Below are positions 1 through 16,000 of a DNA stretch of 64,000 nucleotides, one piece after another. A model generated the notes under the pieces. The model searched no databases and was not told the origin of the DNA. It saw only the letters and a list, made by a program, of their open reading frames with translations. The position numbers and the translations under genes are program-made. The DNA is from Eleginops maclovinus (lineage: Eukaryota > Chordata > Actinopteri > Perciformes > Eleginopidae), in contig NC_086368.1 in NCBI RefSeq assembly GCF_036324505.1, positions 7,074,016 through 7,138,015 on the forward strand. The letters are read 5' to 3'. The stretch's first letter is position 1. Every line of letters begins with the position of its first letter.

Positions 1-1051
1 GCATTGCAGCCAGCTCATGAATAACTAAAGTGTTGCAGCTGTAAAGGATTTGGTCTGTCTTCAGCCAGTAGGCAACTGTGAAATATAATGTGGACTGCGA
101 CAAAAAAGCTCTGCCAACCAATACAGACTGATTGGAGATTGTTTTAGAGCAACAGCAGGACTATGTCACAAATTACAGCGTCCTTATCCATTACAATCAG
201 ACCACTGTGTTGGCAAAGTGGGGAGGCCAGATGCCGAGGCTTTGGCCAAAGCATTAGACTTCCTGGATTGCTTTTCATCTTCTGACTTTTACTTGTAGCC
301 ACACGCTGACAACAACACAGACTTAAGTTGTTGTTCTGCCATGATTAACAGCACACATCTGATCATCCCCTTAAATGTTTACACTTCATTTATGACTGAG
401 CTTGATATTGTTCAACCATTAAATCAAACCTAACCAAATCCGGACCACCTTGTTTAAAAGGAAAACGACATTAACAAAATGGCATGTATATATTACTTAC
501 TAACCCTTTGAAACCTTGAATAAATGAATCCTTGTTTTTCTTGCGTACCTCCATAATGAACTGAGAACATTCGTAAAGAAAAGTAACAGGGGCAGCGTGT
601 AATTATAGTAGAACTATTCAAAGTTATCAGACAGCACTTTATCAACTCTCAGAAAACTCATGCAAAAATAATGCAAGTGTCATGTGTAGTCGTGTGCTCA
701 CTACTTCACAAACACATACATTTATTACTAAAAGCTTAATAATACACCTGGAGTCATCCTGGCTTGTGCGGAATCGTATCTACGCAAGTGTGAGACTGTT
801 TTTGCAGACATGTTCTAAATAGTTATACATTAGCATGCCAGACTTAGCTTATATAACACTTGTTGGGTAAGTCACGGACAATGCATTACAGATATCTGGG
901 TTTTTTTACACCTTCATTTGGTACTTAGCCAAAATTTGGAAATATATTTCCAAAAGTAACCAGTCCTAACCCTCTAATCCCCAAATGACAATGTTTTGTA
1001 GTAGCAAAAGGATTTGGCTGTTGTATTAACAGGCCATGTTTTCTCCTGCAG
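1..1051. other. Non-coding, ogn 5' intron (and cenpp intron on the other strand)
   Basis: AT-rich sequence with no exon I can support. It should be intron of ogn, whose signal-peptide exon(s) must lie upstream of base 1, and at the same time intron of cenpp on the - strand. The short antisense reading frame near 925-1146 shows no family features. Confidence 0.5.
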
Positions 1052-3421
1052 AGGGCGTTGCCTCTTGCTGATGAACCTGATGACAGTCCAATGGAAGCAG
1101 GAGGAGATGTCTCTGGTAAGAGAAAGACTTGCAGTTGTGTAGACACAACATCTACTTTAAACGATAGGGTAAACTGCTAGCCCATTGTTATAGATTTGTT
1201 CACTCAAATATGATCATGGTTTGAAGGTCTGGTAAAAAAAACGTCAGATTTCTCGGAACAAATTATTCAGTGCTGTGTTTGGCTTTGTTGATTGTTGTTA
1301 ATAATATCCATCTCAAATAGTTTTGAAATGGGAAATCTATGCCAAACCTGGGTTCCTGTTCCTTTAGGTTCTGCACTCAAACAGGGTCTAATTGTAACTT
1401 AGAAAAAACATGTTAAACTGTAGGGTAATCATTGTAATTACAATAATTATTAGAGTGTTTAAAGCACATTCAAAAAACATGAGTTAACCGTAATGCTTTA
1501 CATAATTATCACTGCAACCCTAGTCTGATTCAAATTGAGCTGGATTAAAGTGCTACAGATTATTCTGAGGAGAGTTTATGTCTGTGTGGTGCCTTTGTGT
1601 TGCAGAACTGCCCACCTGCCTCCTGTGTGTGTGTCTAACTGGTTCAGTGTACTGTGAAGAGGTCAGTCCAGAAATGACCAGCGTTCCTTCCTTGCCTAAA
1701 GAGACGGCCTACCTGTACGCCCGCTTCAATAAGATCAAAAAGATCCGCACCAAAGACTTTTCTGACATTGGTAAGTCTGTAAACTGTCTCCATCATCACC
1801 TGTTGATTGCTTAGCCTTATTTGCAAAGACTTACAGGCAAGGAATACAATTTTGCGAGGAATGCTTTGCCTATCGTTGTCTTGTTCTACAACTATATTTG
1901 AATGGAAAGCATTATAGCATGAGTTATCAGGATCTTGCTGGCCTAGGAGATCATTACAAAATGTCTGGTCAAGTTTTTGGAGCTAGACCAAAACATTCAA
2001 CTAAAAGTTAGCCTATATTGATATCTGCTACTCAGATTTTCACTAATAATCTTTAATCTCTCTCTCGAGAGAGTTTCCTAACTTTATGGAAGTCTAAAAG
2101 AAAATAAATCCTTAGAATGGAATAGCTAAATGTCATCAGCGTAGCAACGGTAAGGGAATTTGTAGTGAACAGGGTAAACCATCATTGCATGTGATGCATC
2201 TGGGGTAGCAAATGCAAAAAGGAACTGGTCTATGTAGCTGCAATTCATTAATTAGCTGGTCATCTGGTCTATGTGTTGGTCTCTTTTCAGTGTTGACTGC
2301 ATTTTTAAAATAAAATGCTTATCAAAAAGGAAGGGGGATAAAATATGAAACAACATTAATAGGATGGATCTCTCAACAGTCACTCTGAAGAGGATTGACC
2401 TGACAGGGAACATGATCTCAGAGATTGAAGACGGGGCGTTCTCCAAACTAACGATGCTGGAGGAATTGTCTCTGGCTGAGAACAGTCTGGTCAAACTTCC
2501 TATGCTCCCCGCAAAACTCATATCCTTCAACGCCAACCACAACCATCTCAAAACCAAGGGTGTCAAAGCTAACGCTTTCAAGGTACAAATAATCATCTCT
2601 TACAACAGTTTCAATTGAAAACACAACATACTTTGCAAACGACAAGACTTCAGAAAGCTGTACACACTCATTAAACCTGGCTGTTGTTAAAACAAGAATC
2701 AGATGCAACTCTTAACTGAAGTTGCTTGAGTGATTGTTATCAACTGAATCTTTATGCTAAGCTAACCACATCATAACTCCGAACTTCAAACTCAAACTCA
2801 ATGTCAAGGCATGTTTATATTTTCATCAGAAAAAGAAAATGAATGTTTCCTGAAATGTTAAAGCTTCTATAAAAGTCACGACTTTTCTATTCTTTACAGC
2901 CAGGTATTCTGTTGGTTTACGCCAGTACACGTTCACCACTACACAGGGAAAGGAAAACCATGAAACAACTCAACTGAATCTTTTTATTTCTTTGCTTTCC
3001 CATCAGAAAATGACAAAGCTGCTCAACTTATTCTTGGCAGACAACGAAATTGAAGCTGTTCCACACATCCCAGACAGTGTTCGAACCCTACATCTACAGG
3101 TTTGTATCTTTTGCTGCTAAGAGTTTTGAAACTTTCCAACAGCGGTGCAAGTTGCTGTCTTAAAGCAGAGTACAATCATGAATATAGTGCTTTAACATAA
3201 CGAGTTACACATAGCAAGCCGTTACTTGACATTGTTTCTATTTCCTCCAGAACAACAACATCACTGAGGTCAACATAGACACCTTCTGCAGGTCCAATGA
3301 CACCTACTACCTACGGCCGAGCCTCAATGAGGTCCGTATGGATGGCAACCCTGTGGTTCTGTCCAAGTTCCCAGACAGCTTCACCTGCATGAAGGTTCTG
3401 CCTGTCGGACGGTACCGTTGA
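1052..3421 (+). CDS. ogn: Osteoglycin / mimecan, 3' five exons (5' end outside window)
   Basis: Class III small leucine-rich proteoglycan, a secreted extracellular-matrix protein known to associate with collagen fibrils. Exons 1052-1115, 1606-1770, 2380-2582, 3007-3099 and 3251-3421 (stop TGA at 3419) have GT-AG borders and matching phases and give the C-terminal 231 residues; human mimecan is 298. The first visible exon is an acidic linker. The second carries the cysteine cluster [15 protein letters not shown], spacing C-x2-C-x-C-x6-C, which defines class III, followed by [12 protein letters not shown]. Then come LRRs ([57 protein letters not shown]) and a C-terminal cysteine pair (TFC, FTC) of the ear-repeat type. 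N-glycosylation sequons are NIT and NDT near the end. The signal peptide is missing because the upstream exons are not in the window. The gene lies antisense inside cenpp. Epiphycan is the main alternative, but the sequence and the cenpp/nol8 neighbours favour osteoglycin. Confidence 0.93.
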
Positions 3422-5360
<1,939 letters not shown>

Positions 5361-6424
5361 AATGTCTGGAGTTATTGTTGCCAAATACAAAACTATCAAA
5401 ATCTTATTTCAGGTTAAGTAATGTTTAAGTTATATTTGAAAGTACTGGCTGATATATCATCAGGTTTAAGCCCCACCACTAGCACAGCAAACACACCACT
5501 GCCCCTGGCTAACTGCAGAGTGTGCTTATGATGTTCTTCTTTGTGCAGATGCCCACAATGGCGAAATGGAATTCAGTGATTGGCCGCATGCTTGTAAATG
5601 TACATGGCCAAGTTGGCAGCCATCATCTGCAGTCCTTAAGTGACTGGGTGGTTAAAGTTGCGGTCTAGCAACAGGAATGCAATGTATGAGAATTCTATGT
5701 GAATTTGATATTCTTCTAAATACATGTTTATGTCTGTATGTCATTAAATCATGGAAATCAGCATACAAGGCTTTGCCCACACTACAGCAGAATAGTTACA
5801 ATGGGAATGACATTTTTTTCCATTGAATCACCGAAGAAAATGCAACTAAAGCAACATTAGAGTTCAGAGCAAGCAGGCCAGTATGGAAAATGTGGGTTAA
5901 TCTTCTTTCAGCACAGCCAACCTGGCAGAACTTGAAATTCTTCAAGTAAACAGGGGAATGGGATGCATGTGTCATCTGCAGCTTGACTTACCATTTGACA
6001 TCTTGCTGCTACCTCTTCAATAAAGTCCCAGTCTGATATTTACGATGTCGACAATGAATCCCACAAACAGCACTTACTTTTGTCTTCATACTCTTTTATC
6101 AGCCTGAAGCCAAACACTGACTTTGGAGGTGTCACTGTTAATTACTGTAAATAAAGTTTTTAATTATAAAGCTAGTGCCTTATAGGCAACAAAGAGAAAC
6201 CCTCTCCCTCTGCATTTACACTCTGAACTCTGCAATGGAAAACAAAACTCCTCCATAACGGGTAAAGAAGGGGTTATTCAAATCCTATAAAGTTCCCATT
6301 TTAGGTCTGCCTTCACTAACGCTGACTGATGGACCATCTGGTCTCAAATATTTCAGGATGGACTGATCTTGTCCCCCACAAATAAGTAAAAAAAAAAAAA
6401 AGTCCCTCATGTTTATAGACTGAA

Positions 6425-6741
6425 TAAGGCCCTATTATGCTTTTTGGGGTGTTACTTTCCCTGTAGTGTGTTATATAGGTTTCTGTGCATGTAAATGGTC
6501 TGCAAAAGGCTAAAATGCCAAAGTTCCCTCCAGAGGGAGTTTCTCCCCCCCTGCCTGAAACGCTTCCATTGGACTCTTTTGTTTACTTCTGTAACATAAT
6601 GACATCACTGTGAAACACTAACGCTTCTATTTGCTAGCACTCAAACACATTGTACATAATCAGCTAAGGGTCGAGACATCTCTAAGCGGATGATCAATAC
6701 AAATATAAACCTGAAAATAAGTATAATAGGTCCTCTCTAAA
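6425..6741 (+). mobile_element. Non-autonomous DNA-transposon-like repeat, copy A
   Basis: The copy runs from GGCCCTATTATGC to a complementary end, GTATAATAGGTCC, so its ends form an imperfect terminal inverted repeat. The body shares long blocks with copies at 8168-8590 (reverse strand) and 63211-63663, such as GCATGTAAATGGTCTGCAAA, TGCCTGAAACGC and CACTCAAACACATTG. There is no coding capacity. The MITE class is inferred from the ends and the lack of ORFs. Confidence 0.65.
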
Positions 6742-7047
6742 ATAAAAACTGTGGCCATGTCATAAGGCAAAGATTCTGTCATGTTTCCCAAAGATTTGAT
6801 CAGTGGTGTTAAGCAAATTGCCAATGGGACAAGTACCAACCTGGTCAAATCTTCTATATTTGTTGTGAGGAGCAAATGGTTTATCACGCCAATACACCAA
6901 AACAGTGGAAAGCAGGTGTGTGAGGGTGAAGTTTTGTGCAGGTGTCTCTTTTCGGGTATGGCGTGTTACAGAGACATGTTTTGTAAATAATTGATTTACG
7001 CTGAGTTTGTACCATGAACGTAACAAATAAAAATGAAATGGAATTAC

Positions 7048-10000
7048 CTGGAAGTGTTGGAAGGTTCTGCGTCGTTCCTCACATCTGTCTGAGAAGGTCC
7101 TGAGAGTCCTGAACAACAGCACAAGGTCCCTGTTCTCCTCCACTCTGAAATGACATGATGCGCTTTTTTTATACAAACCACGATTTAGAAAGGCAGTCTT
7201 TTTGTCTAATTATCCTAACATTATGGACAAACCAGGTTTGAATCATATGCAAATCACCATGCGTTGACTTGTAATTGATACGATATGTCCAAAAAGCATA
7301 ACTGTGTTGTATCTCCAAATGTAAGAGCAAACCAATCATTCATAAACAGCCCCGTCAGAAACTACCTATATAAAAACAAATCAAAAGTATATTACAAAAA
7401 GGTTCTTCCTTATATGCAATATGCTGTATATCACAATGCCTTATGGCAAAAACAACGTTGCTCTGATGAGTGAGCCTGTGACATTCTGTTACAGTTTTTC
7501 CAGAGTTTTCCATGGGGGCCCGGGGCTAGACGGCAGCCGGGTGAAGTTTCCAGACGACTGTTATTCTGCGCAGAGCTGATGGAAACATGGCTCACATATA
7601 ATGGAGCATTCCCAAAAATACAAAGAGGGGGAGAGACTGATCGCTGGTTTGATATTGTTGTTGTTTTTAAGTGATTTGGTCCAACTCCTTGTGAATGATT
7701 CAGTTTGATTAAAGCTTCAGTGAAGGAGCATTTAAACTATACTGTATGCTAAAACCTTTTCATGTAGTGAGTTTGATGATGTGCAGGACTTTGAATTGGG
7801 GACAATATAGGCGTTTATTAGTTAGTCATCTAACATGAGCAGTTGAATGTTTTGTAAGTAAACCGCAAAAAGAAACTTCAAATTAATAAACAACAACATT
7901 TTGACTAGAAGCTATTTTGGCTTTGATTGGAACAAAACTAATACTGAAGTCAATACCCAGTCCTGCAGACATTAGGGCAGCAACCCAAAATAAAAGATCT
8001 CAAAACTAGTCAATTAAAACAAACTGTTCATTTGATTGTTAAACTGTGTAAACTAGAACACTAGAAACACATTCAGTTCATTTGAGGTGTCTCCAATGCT
8101 CCACTGAATGAAAAGTGAATAACTCACTCAGATTTGGTGTTATAATCATCTTTTAGTAAGGCTTGGTCTTAAACGGGACCTATTCTGCTCATTTTCAGGA
8201 TCATAATTGTATTTTGTGTCTCTACTGTGACATGTTTCCATGCTTTAATGTTCAAAAAGCACCTCTGTTCACCCTCTGTCTGAAACCAGAGACCAGTCTG
8301 CTCTGATTGGCTAGCTGATCGGCTCTGTTATGATTGGTCAACTGCTTACAGCTGTCTCGCCCCTTAGCCTACAATGTCTTTGAGTGCTAGCCTTTAGAAG
8401 TGCTGGTGTTTCCTAGTGATGTCACTATGATGCAGAAGTAAACAAAGGAGTCCAATGGAGGCATTTCAGGCAGGGTGGGAGTGCGTAGGCTAGAAACTCC
8501 TTCTGGAGGGAAGGATTTTAGCCTTTGCAGACCATTTACATGCAACAACTTATATAAAACACACTACAGGTAAGGGGAAACCCCCCAAATTGCTGTAATT
8601 GTAATTGTGACTACCGAAAGTTTCAGTTTTTCGTCAACATTACGCTTTCTTTAGCCTGGTTTTCAGGTTGTGGGGGTAAACTTGCAGAATGTATCAAGAT
8701 TTGAGTGATTGGTTGTTTGCTGATCATGCGGAACTTGCATATCATATTTACATTACTACACAGCAAGCCAGTCCAAAAGACCCTACAAAATGACTTGCAT
8801 CTCTACAGCTATTGTTGCCACTGTTTTGAAAATAACCCAGTTGGCTTCAGAGCTGACTGATATCTCCTGATGCTGTCCTGACCTCAGCACAGTTCAAATC
8901 CTCAGCCTGGATCAGAGTTTCTTCATCTGCAGGTTGGAGAGCACAATGGTTCCTGGAGCGCTGGCTGGGATCCTCTCAGGAGAAAGCACTGTGTTTTAAT
9001 GGCAGATGTTCATAAGGTTTGATACAATCCAGTCTGCCTTCAGTCTGCTAAACCCTTCCCAAAATACACTGCTCTATCCATGTGTCGACATCACAATAGC
9101 TGCTAGGCTACGAGTTTTATAATGTAGTGTTAATAACCTTTTGGATGAAAGTGACACTTTGTCGACATTTCTAAACGGTTGAATCTGTGAAATATGTAAC
9201 ACTTTTGTTTCCACGCTCCCCCTGCTCTCTGTGATCTAATAAACTGTATGTTAATAGAAACCATTTCTGAATTAAGTTAACTTTAAATTAACTTACTTTT
9301 TTGACTCCAGAGATCATATTAATGATATTTCAGTTTTATTGTAGCCTAAAAATCTGCATACAAAGCATTCTAACGCTGCAGTGCTTAGATTATTATTTTA
9401 TGTCATATCGTTTGATAAAATCAAATGATAGCCTTACACATGTAACTACAATGAGCCTGAGTTTGACTTTTAACTAGACACATCATATGCCACAGCGATA
9501 GATGATAAAGGCTGCTGCTTTTAATACGCAGTGTGTGTAGCCTCCGTAAGTTTGAACACTAACAAGCATAATAAATCACTTCAGGGAGAGGAGAGGACAG
9601 ATGTGGAAATGTGTCTACTGTATAAAGATAACCAATAAAGTCAGTGTTTGTCTTTAACGGTTCAGAGCAGCTTGTTTCAGCAAAGATTATCAGTCTGATT
9701 GGGACTGTAAAACTATGACGGTCTCTCTCCCTCAGACTTGGAGAAGGCAGCACTGGGTCAGAATCATTATCTCCAGTATTTTTCCATCACTTTTTTGCCA
9801 GTTTTTGCAGACTGGGCTATACAATCCAGATGTGGTTTGGTCTCAGATATAGAGCAAATCAGACTGCTGCTCTGGTGTGGTGATCCACTGATGGAACAGA
9901 CGCCTTTGAGCAGACGGTGGTTATCAGGACAGAAAAAAGCACCTGAGCTGCTACAGCGAAGAAAACAGGACATGTAAACTTGGATCTATCAAGAGTGAAT

Positions 10001-13000
10001 TGATGCTCTGGTGAATACTGAAGCTGGAGTTCACCACAGATAAAAGCACAAATGAGTTGTATCATGTTGAATAATTTAAAATATATTTTTCAACTGCCCT
10101 GGTTATTAAAAAACAACAGGAATAGGGCACCTGCAAACGACATAATTTGTGATAATTCATTCTATGATGCACGTTGATTCAACAGATTCTGAAATTTGAT
10201 TGAATTTTTAAGATGCAATATCAAGCAGAAATAAAAAGTCACATGATTAATCACTTTCTAAAACAACTATCCCAGCTGTATACGTTGGAAGTGCATGGCA
10301 TTGTTTGGCAGTCTGAAAAGCAGTGAGAGTATGAAAAAGTCAAGCATATTTGTTATCCATGTATTATTAACAGATTTATAATTTACCATCAGTTTTTCAG
10401 ATGTTTTCAGACTCCATGGACTTCCATTAAAAGTATGCTGGTCAGTCGCGGTTTTGTTCATTGCCTATCTTTTAAGAATATCTCATTTTTTACATCACCA
10501 AAGCTGGCAACAAAAAAACAACCTGTGCGTATCATTGTAAAAACCTTACAGTGATCATTAGTTTGCGGGGAGTGGAGTCTATGAAACAAATAAAACACGA
10601 CAACAACAAGTGTGCAGGTGAAGTCCTCGAGGGCAGTGAGCACATGAGCAGACCTCTACTGTCATCGATAAACTAGATGTGTTGGCACCTTTTTATATAG
10701 AAACTGTGCCTCAGTTGCTTAGTTTGTCTAAAAGAAAGCACCAATTAGTTTATTTTTACATTCATACCTCAAGGAACTAATCTCATCACAAACCTCCACA
10801 CGCAACCTCCGTTCCAAAACCATCTGCTTCGCCCCAACAGGATGAAGCTCCGCACCATTGGGAATCGGGCTTTCTGTGCAGCTGCTCCTCACCTGTGGAT
10901 AGCCCCCCAGACCACCTGAGGGCTCCACAGGCCACTGACTCCTTTAAGGGCCTAAAAACCTTTCTTTTAAAAAAGCCTTTTAATAACTTGTGTGTTTTTT
11001 TTTAGTTTTTTTTTAAGTAAAGCCCTAGAAGAAATTAAGAGACCACTTCAGCATTATCAGTTTCTCTTGTTTTATTTTTTATGGGTACGTCTTTGAGTTA
11101 AATCATTTTAGTTTTTTTCATTGTATTCTCTAAACTACTGGCAATTTTTCTCTGTTTTGGAATTCAACAAACAGTGGAATGGCTGCCATACATGTAGAGA
11201 TAAAGATTTAGAAAAAATCTGAGTGGTCTGTTAATTTTTTCCAGAGCTGTATATTATTCCCCTTGTAGCACTTTGGGATTACGTTTAGTTTATGTGCTGA
11301 CTCGTCATTAATAATCCACTTGCTTTATTCACAGTGAATCATTTTGCCCTGCAGTGTAAAAAGCACCGGGTAGAAAATGAATGATTAACATTATTGCTGA
11401 CTAAACCTCCAAGGACCAGACTGAGCCCAGATATTTTCCTCAGCAACAGCTGGAGGAGGACAGGTGAAATGCAGCCGGTGTGAGTGTAACGAGTTACAGT
11501 AAATGTGTGCCGGGAGAAAGGCTTATTGTTTGTGAGTAAAGAGCAGACGGAGAACGAGAGGAGGTGTAACTGAGGGAGTTCAGCCATTTGCATTTTCACA
11601 TTTTCTGCTTTAATAAACACTTAAACTAAACAGGCAGCTTCATCCTGACAGGAATCATATCCAAAATGAAATATGGAGAGCTGGACAGAGACAAACTGAC
11701 AGTGTAAATAATTAACAATTCACTGTCCGCCGGGTTTCAGTCCAGAAACACCGGTCATAACGAACCAATTACTTTATCTATTACAGTCAACTCCAAACAG
11801 ATACGTAAATCACATTTCATTAACTTCAGTTATACAGACTCAATATTCCACATTGCCCAAAGTATGTGGACACAGGAAAATTAGATAGTATTAATATGTG
11901 ATTTACTATGGGCACTAATCTGATGCTATGTTAACTTTCTGGTTTTAGTTTTTCCCCCAGATGTTAGAACCTTGTTGAAGGGATTTGATCCCGATCAGCC
12001 ACAAGAGCATCAGGGATGTCCAACATGACACGGGCTAGGGCTGCACGATTTGAAAAAATAACCAATTGCAATTATTCTGACTGAACTTGCAATTGTGACA
12101 TGAACAATAATATTTTTTTAACCATAAGTCGCATCATATTAAAATATATGATAAATTGATCATGGTGGGATTTCGTAAGAACATCTGTACCAAACAAAGA
12201 TGTTTTATTAAAGCTTTTGGATTTTGTTTGTATATAATGTTTGACGTCACTGCAGCACCACAATATTTGATCTATATTTTGTCACAGTCATAGTAAACAC
12301 AGAAACGCGAATTAGGTGAGCATGTCTATAAGTGGGATTCACCTGTTGATCGCTTTCTTTTCTCCTTTCTTTGAATCACATTTTCATCTAGAGAATCCAC
12401 TTTTGAACTGTTCTTGGACAATTCTTGGGATTTCTTGTCTCCTGGCTGCGGCTCAATTACTAAGCATTGTCCCCTCTTCCTGGCCCCTTTGGCTTTATTG
12501 ACTTAAAAAGCATCACAAGTGCCTCAGCAACAGAAACCATGCACAATTTCCCTGACTGCTATTATCTTAAAAAGCATTTGGTGATCTTGATTGTAAAGGG
12601 CTTTAATGTGGAAGACATTTAATAATATAGATTTTTTGTCCCAGACTCAGCTTTAAGATGTCACCAAGACAGGACCGTCTCAACACTTGTGCAGAGTAGC
12701 TCACATGATGTTTCATCACATTCACAGTCAGAGAGTATACATAATGTGAGCATACCTTTAGTGTTTACTGAAGGCTTAGTTTATAAAACTCTTTGCACTG
12801 ATGCATTTCCACACAATTCCTTTGATTCATTTATGCAGATCTTAAGTAATCACTCATTCATTACTAAGGTAAAAGCATCACCAAGAGTTTGATCCCTCTG
12901 GTTATTCCAGATCGTTGGAGATGATGAGGCAGAACTTGAACAGTGTTGTTAGTTCTTACCCAGAGAGGAAACTGCTGAATGTCTGCAGATCACTGCTGTC

Positions 13001-16000
13001 CATCACCACGTTCAGATCACTGACGGTCCTCTTCAGTTGCTCACCCCTCTGCAGGACAAACACACAATCAACGACTCATTTTCTGTAAACCAGTTGGTTT
13101 TCAGAGTACATTTGAATGATCTTTTCATGCAGAGTGAGCGGGAACAGACAAAAAGATATAAGATAAGATATACATGTACAATATTGTATGCATGTTTTCT
13201 TGTATTGTCTCTGTATGCAGTATTCTACAGTGGTGCTGGCTGTAGATTGTTGAAGTAGAATGCAGCTTTTTGTAGCACTTCTTTTTTACATTTTCTCTCT
13301 GTGTACTGAATAATCAAACAAGATACCGTATTTATATTAGTGATCTTTAGTGTCGGTGAGTATGTTTCTGAACTTGGAAAAAGAGCCAGCTTTGTCTTTG
13401 TATAATGCTAAGCTAGGCTAACCGCATCCAGTGCTTTAACACAGAGACAGAAAAGGTTGAGCTTTCCGTTTAAATATCCTTCTCCAGATTTTAGGAGTCA
13501 TAAATTATATCAGGACAACATCTGTACAACACTAACAAAAGATTGTAATGGAACTGGATGTTGTACTTGCTCTCATCATGTTCAATAAAAAAAACCATGT
13601 ATTAAAGGAACTGTAAAGAGGGAAGAAAAAAATGAAGTACGGGTATGTTTATAAAATGACTGTTTCAAAAAGGACAAAGCCAAATAAGGAATGTCTTTAT
13701 CAAAACAAGATAAGACGCAAGTAGATCAACTATAATGTTTAATGATAGCCAGGCAGGAGAGATTCAGAGATCCAGCTGTTCTGGAGGCCAATCCAGGCAG
13801 AATCAGAACCAGAAGACTGCTGGCCCAACATAAAGCAGGTTTACAGATTTCCCTACAATAAAATAAAATGACTTTACATAATAGGATATTGGCTGCTTTT
13901 GAAGGTCACCCATCATTCTGTGAACATTTGTGTGTGCTTCTGAATGGCCCAATGGGGAAATCCATCCTTTCTTTGGTAAAGACCTAAATCAATAAAAAAA
14001 AGGTTAAGTACTTTGAGTTGAGATTAAATGTCTTTTGAGATTTATAATCTTCAACAATGCTTTCTTTGGTGTGAATGATTTAGAAATCAGAATTTCAATA
14101 GTTGCTGTGAAGTAAAGATCATGTATAGGTGCTTGTTTGGACACAATTTAACGAAGAAGGGTTCTGCAGAAAATCATGTTTATATTTCTCCAAGTAAGGT
14201 ATAAATAAAATGATCGTTATTGCATTGTTACCGTTTCTCGGGCATCATATTTCAAAGGATACCCAGCTCTAACTGGAGGGAATGTTACAACATATTTATT
14301 GTGCACGAAACAATAAGAAGTGTTGAATGTAAAGAAAGGGAGTTCTCTAATATGAATTTTGACTTAGTTGGAGTGAATATAAAACGACAAACATCAGATC
14401 CCAAATCGGAGGGGCGATTGTTCAGTCCCAGGTCCCTACAGTCAACATCTTTAAGTATTTTTGGCAAAAATGCTGAACCCCAAATTGGTCCCCTATTCAT
14501 GCTGTGTGATTTCTTTAAAAGTCTTTGTAAGTTTTAATAAAATTGCAGCCTAATGTAATGCAATGTTTGGAAGGGCTGAGCAGTTATTGTTGCCAGCAGC
14601 GTGATTTAACCAAATACTACTTGAAACAAGTTCTTCCTCCAAGACGGATTGAATTACATTAAAGAAGCATTTTTTTCAAGTGTATTCCTGGTAGCTGCTG
14701 TGAGGTCTGAGGAGCTGACAGAATGAAATGAGTGCATTTTATTCGTGATCAGTGAACCCCTGAACGTAGCTCTCTGTCACCCTCTGATGGCTGGTTAATG
14801 AGAGTGCGTTACCTGTTCTGGTCTATCAGTATCAATAAAAATAAGAGGCACCCTCAATTAAAAGATCAATAGGCACTAAAGTGTGTGTAAGCAAAGAGTA
14901 CAACTGTGTGAATGCATTAATGTGTTATTAATGATACAGGTCTAAACAATAGTCTCTGAAATCTGGAGCAGAGCTCGATACGACTGTTGACATTTTCTTT
15001 CTTTTTATAAAGTTTATTAGACAAAGCTTTTGACTGGAGTCCCTATTTTTTAAAACCCATTTTTGAGGCCAATACTGATATATGTGATAACCCGGATAAT
15101 ATTTGCCGCTTATCATAAGTATACTAGCCAAGTTGCTGAAAAAAAGATAAAGTGAGGATACACAGAAAATAAAAGAAATATGAATTGCTTATCTGTCTTT
15201 TAACACTGAAAAGAAGAGACAGTCCAAAAACAACAATAGAGAGAAATGGATTAAAACCACAAATACTAATATGCAGTTTTTGTCTCTTTAACAGAAACAT
15301 TATGCTTGAAAACATTCAGAAAGAATAAAAGATCAAATCAAATCAACTCCATTTGTCAGGTGCCTTGGTGAGGGCCACATCGGAACAGAGATTCTTTGTC
15401 TCTGCAAAAGATTACTTGAACATGTCTCACCTTGACCTCAGAGTGCTGGAACTCCACCTCGAAGACTAGATCAGAGCAGACACCCGATACACAGAGCTGC
15501 TGGACCAGCTTCATCTTGTCTATGAGATTCAAACACACCAGTGTGAGTATATCATTACATCAGAGACCCATTTAAAAAACATGTGTTCTGGGAGTTTTCT
15601 TGTAAATAAAACAAAACTTAAGTTTACATCCTGTGTTTCTCATCAAAACAAATTGTGCATGTCCTTAAGGTGTAGCAAACGTGCATTTTATTCTTCGGAA
15701 ATGTTTCCCAAAGCATATGTTTTAAATATTTAAAATCTTGTATTGGTTAAAGTCATGTTGACATTATAACATTCTGCATTTTCCCTGACATTATTTGTTT
15801 GCTATTTTTTTTGCTGTGTTATAGCTGCCAGATGTGGATCACTGTCATGTGATTCACCAATGGTCAATATAAAAATAAAATGTCTTATCAAAACATTGCT
15901 CGACAGCACTACTGACGGTCAAATACTCCACAGGGTACCTTTACATTTTCAAAACGTGTGGCCAAGATAATAATTATAAGACCATGAACAAGGCGACAAC

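Larger units (their letters stand above)
7145..12959. other. cenpp: Large cenpp intron, repeat-rich
   Basis: This lies between cenpp exons whose phases already match (GG|A), so no exon is expected here. It holds a transposon-like repeat (8168-8590), a decayed LINE fragment (10750-10985), a short inverted-repeat element (11021-11249) and a degenerate repeat (12030-12290). Around 7495-7570 is a short GC-rich pocket of unknown meaning. Confidence 0.7.

Noticed and set aside
9738..9977. 79-residue reading frame in a cenpp intron
   Set aside because: The flanking cenpp exons already match in phase and are on the other strand. No motif is recognised.
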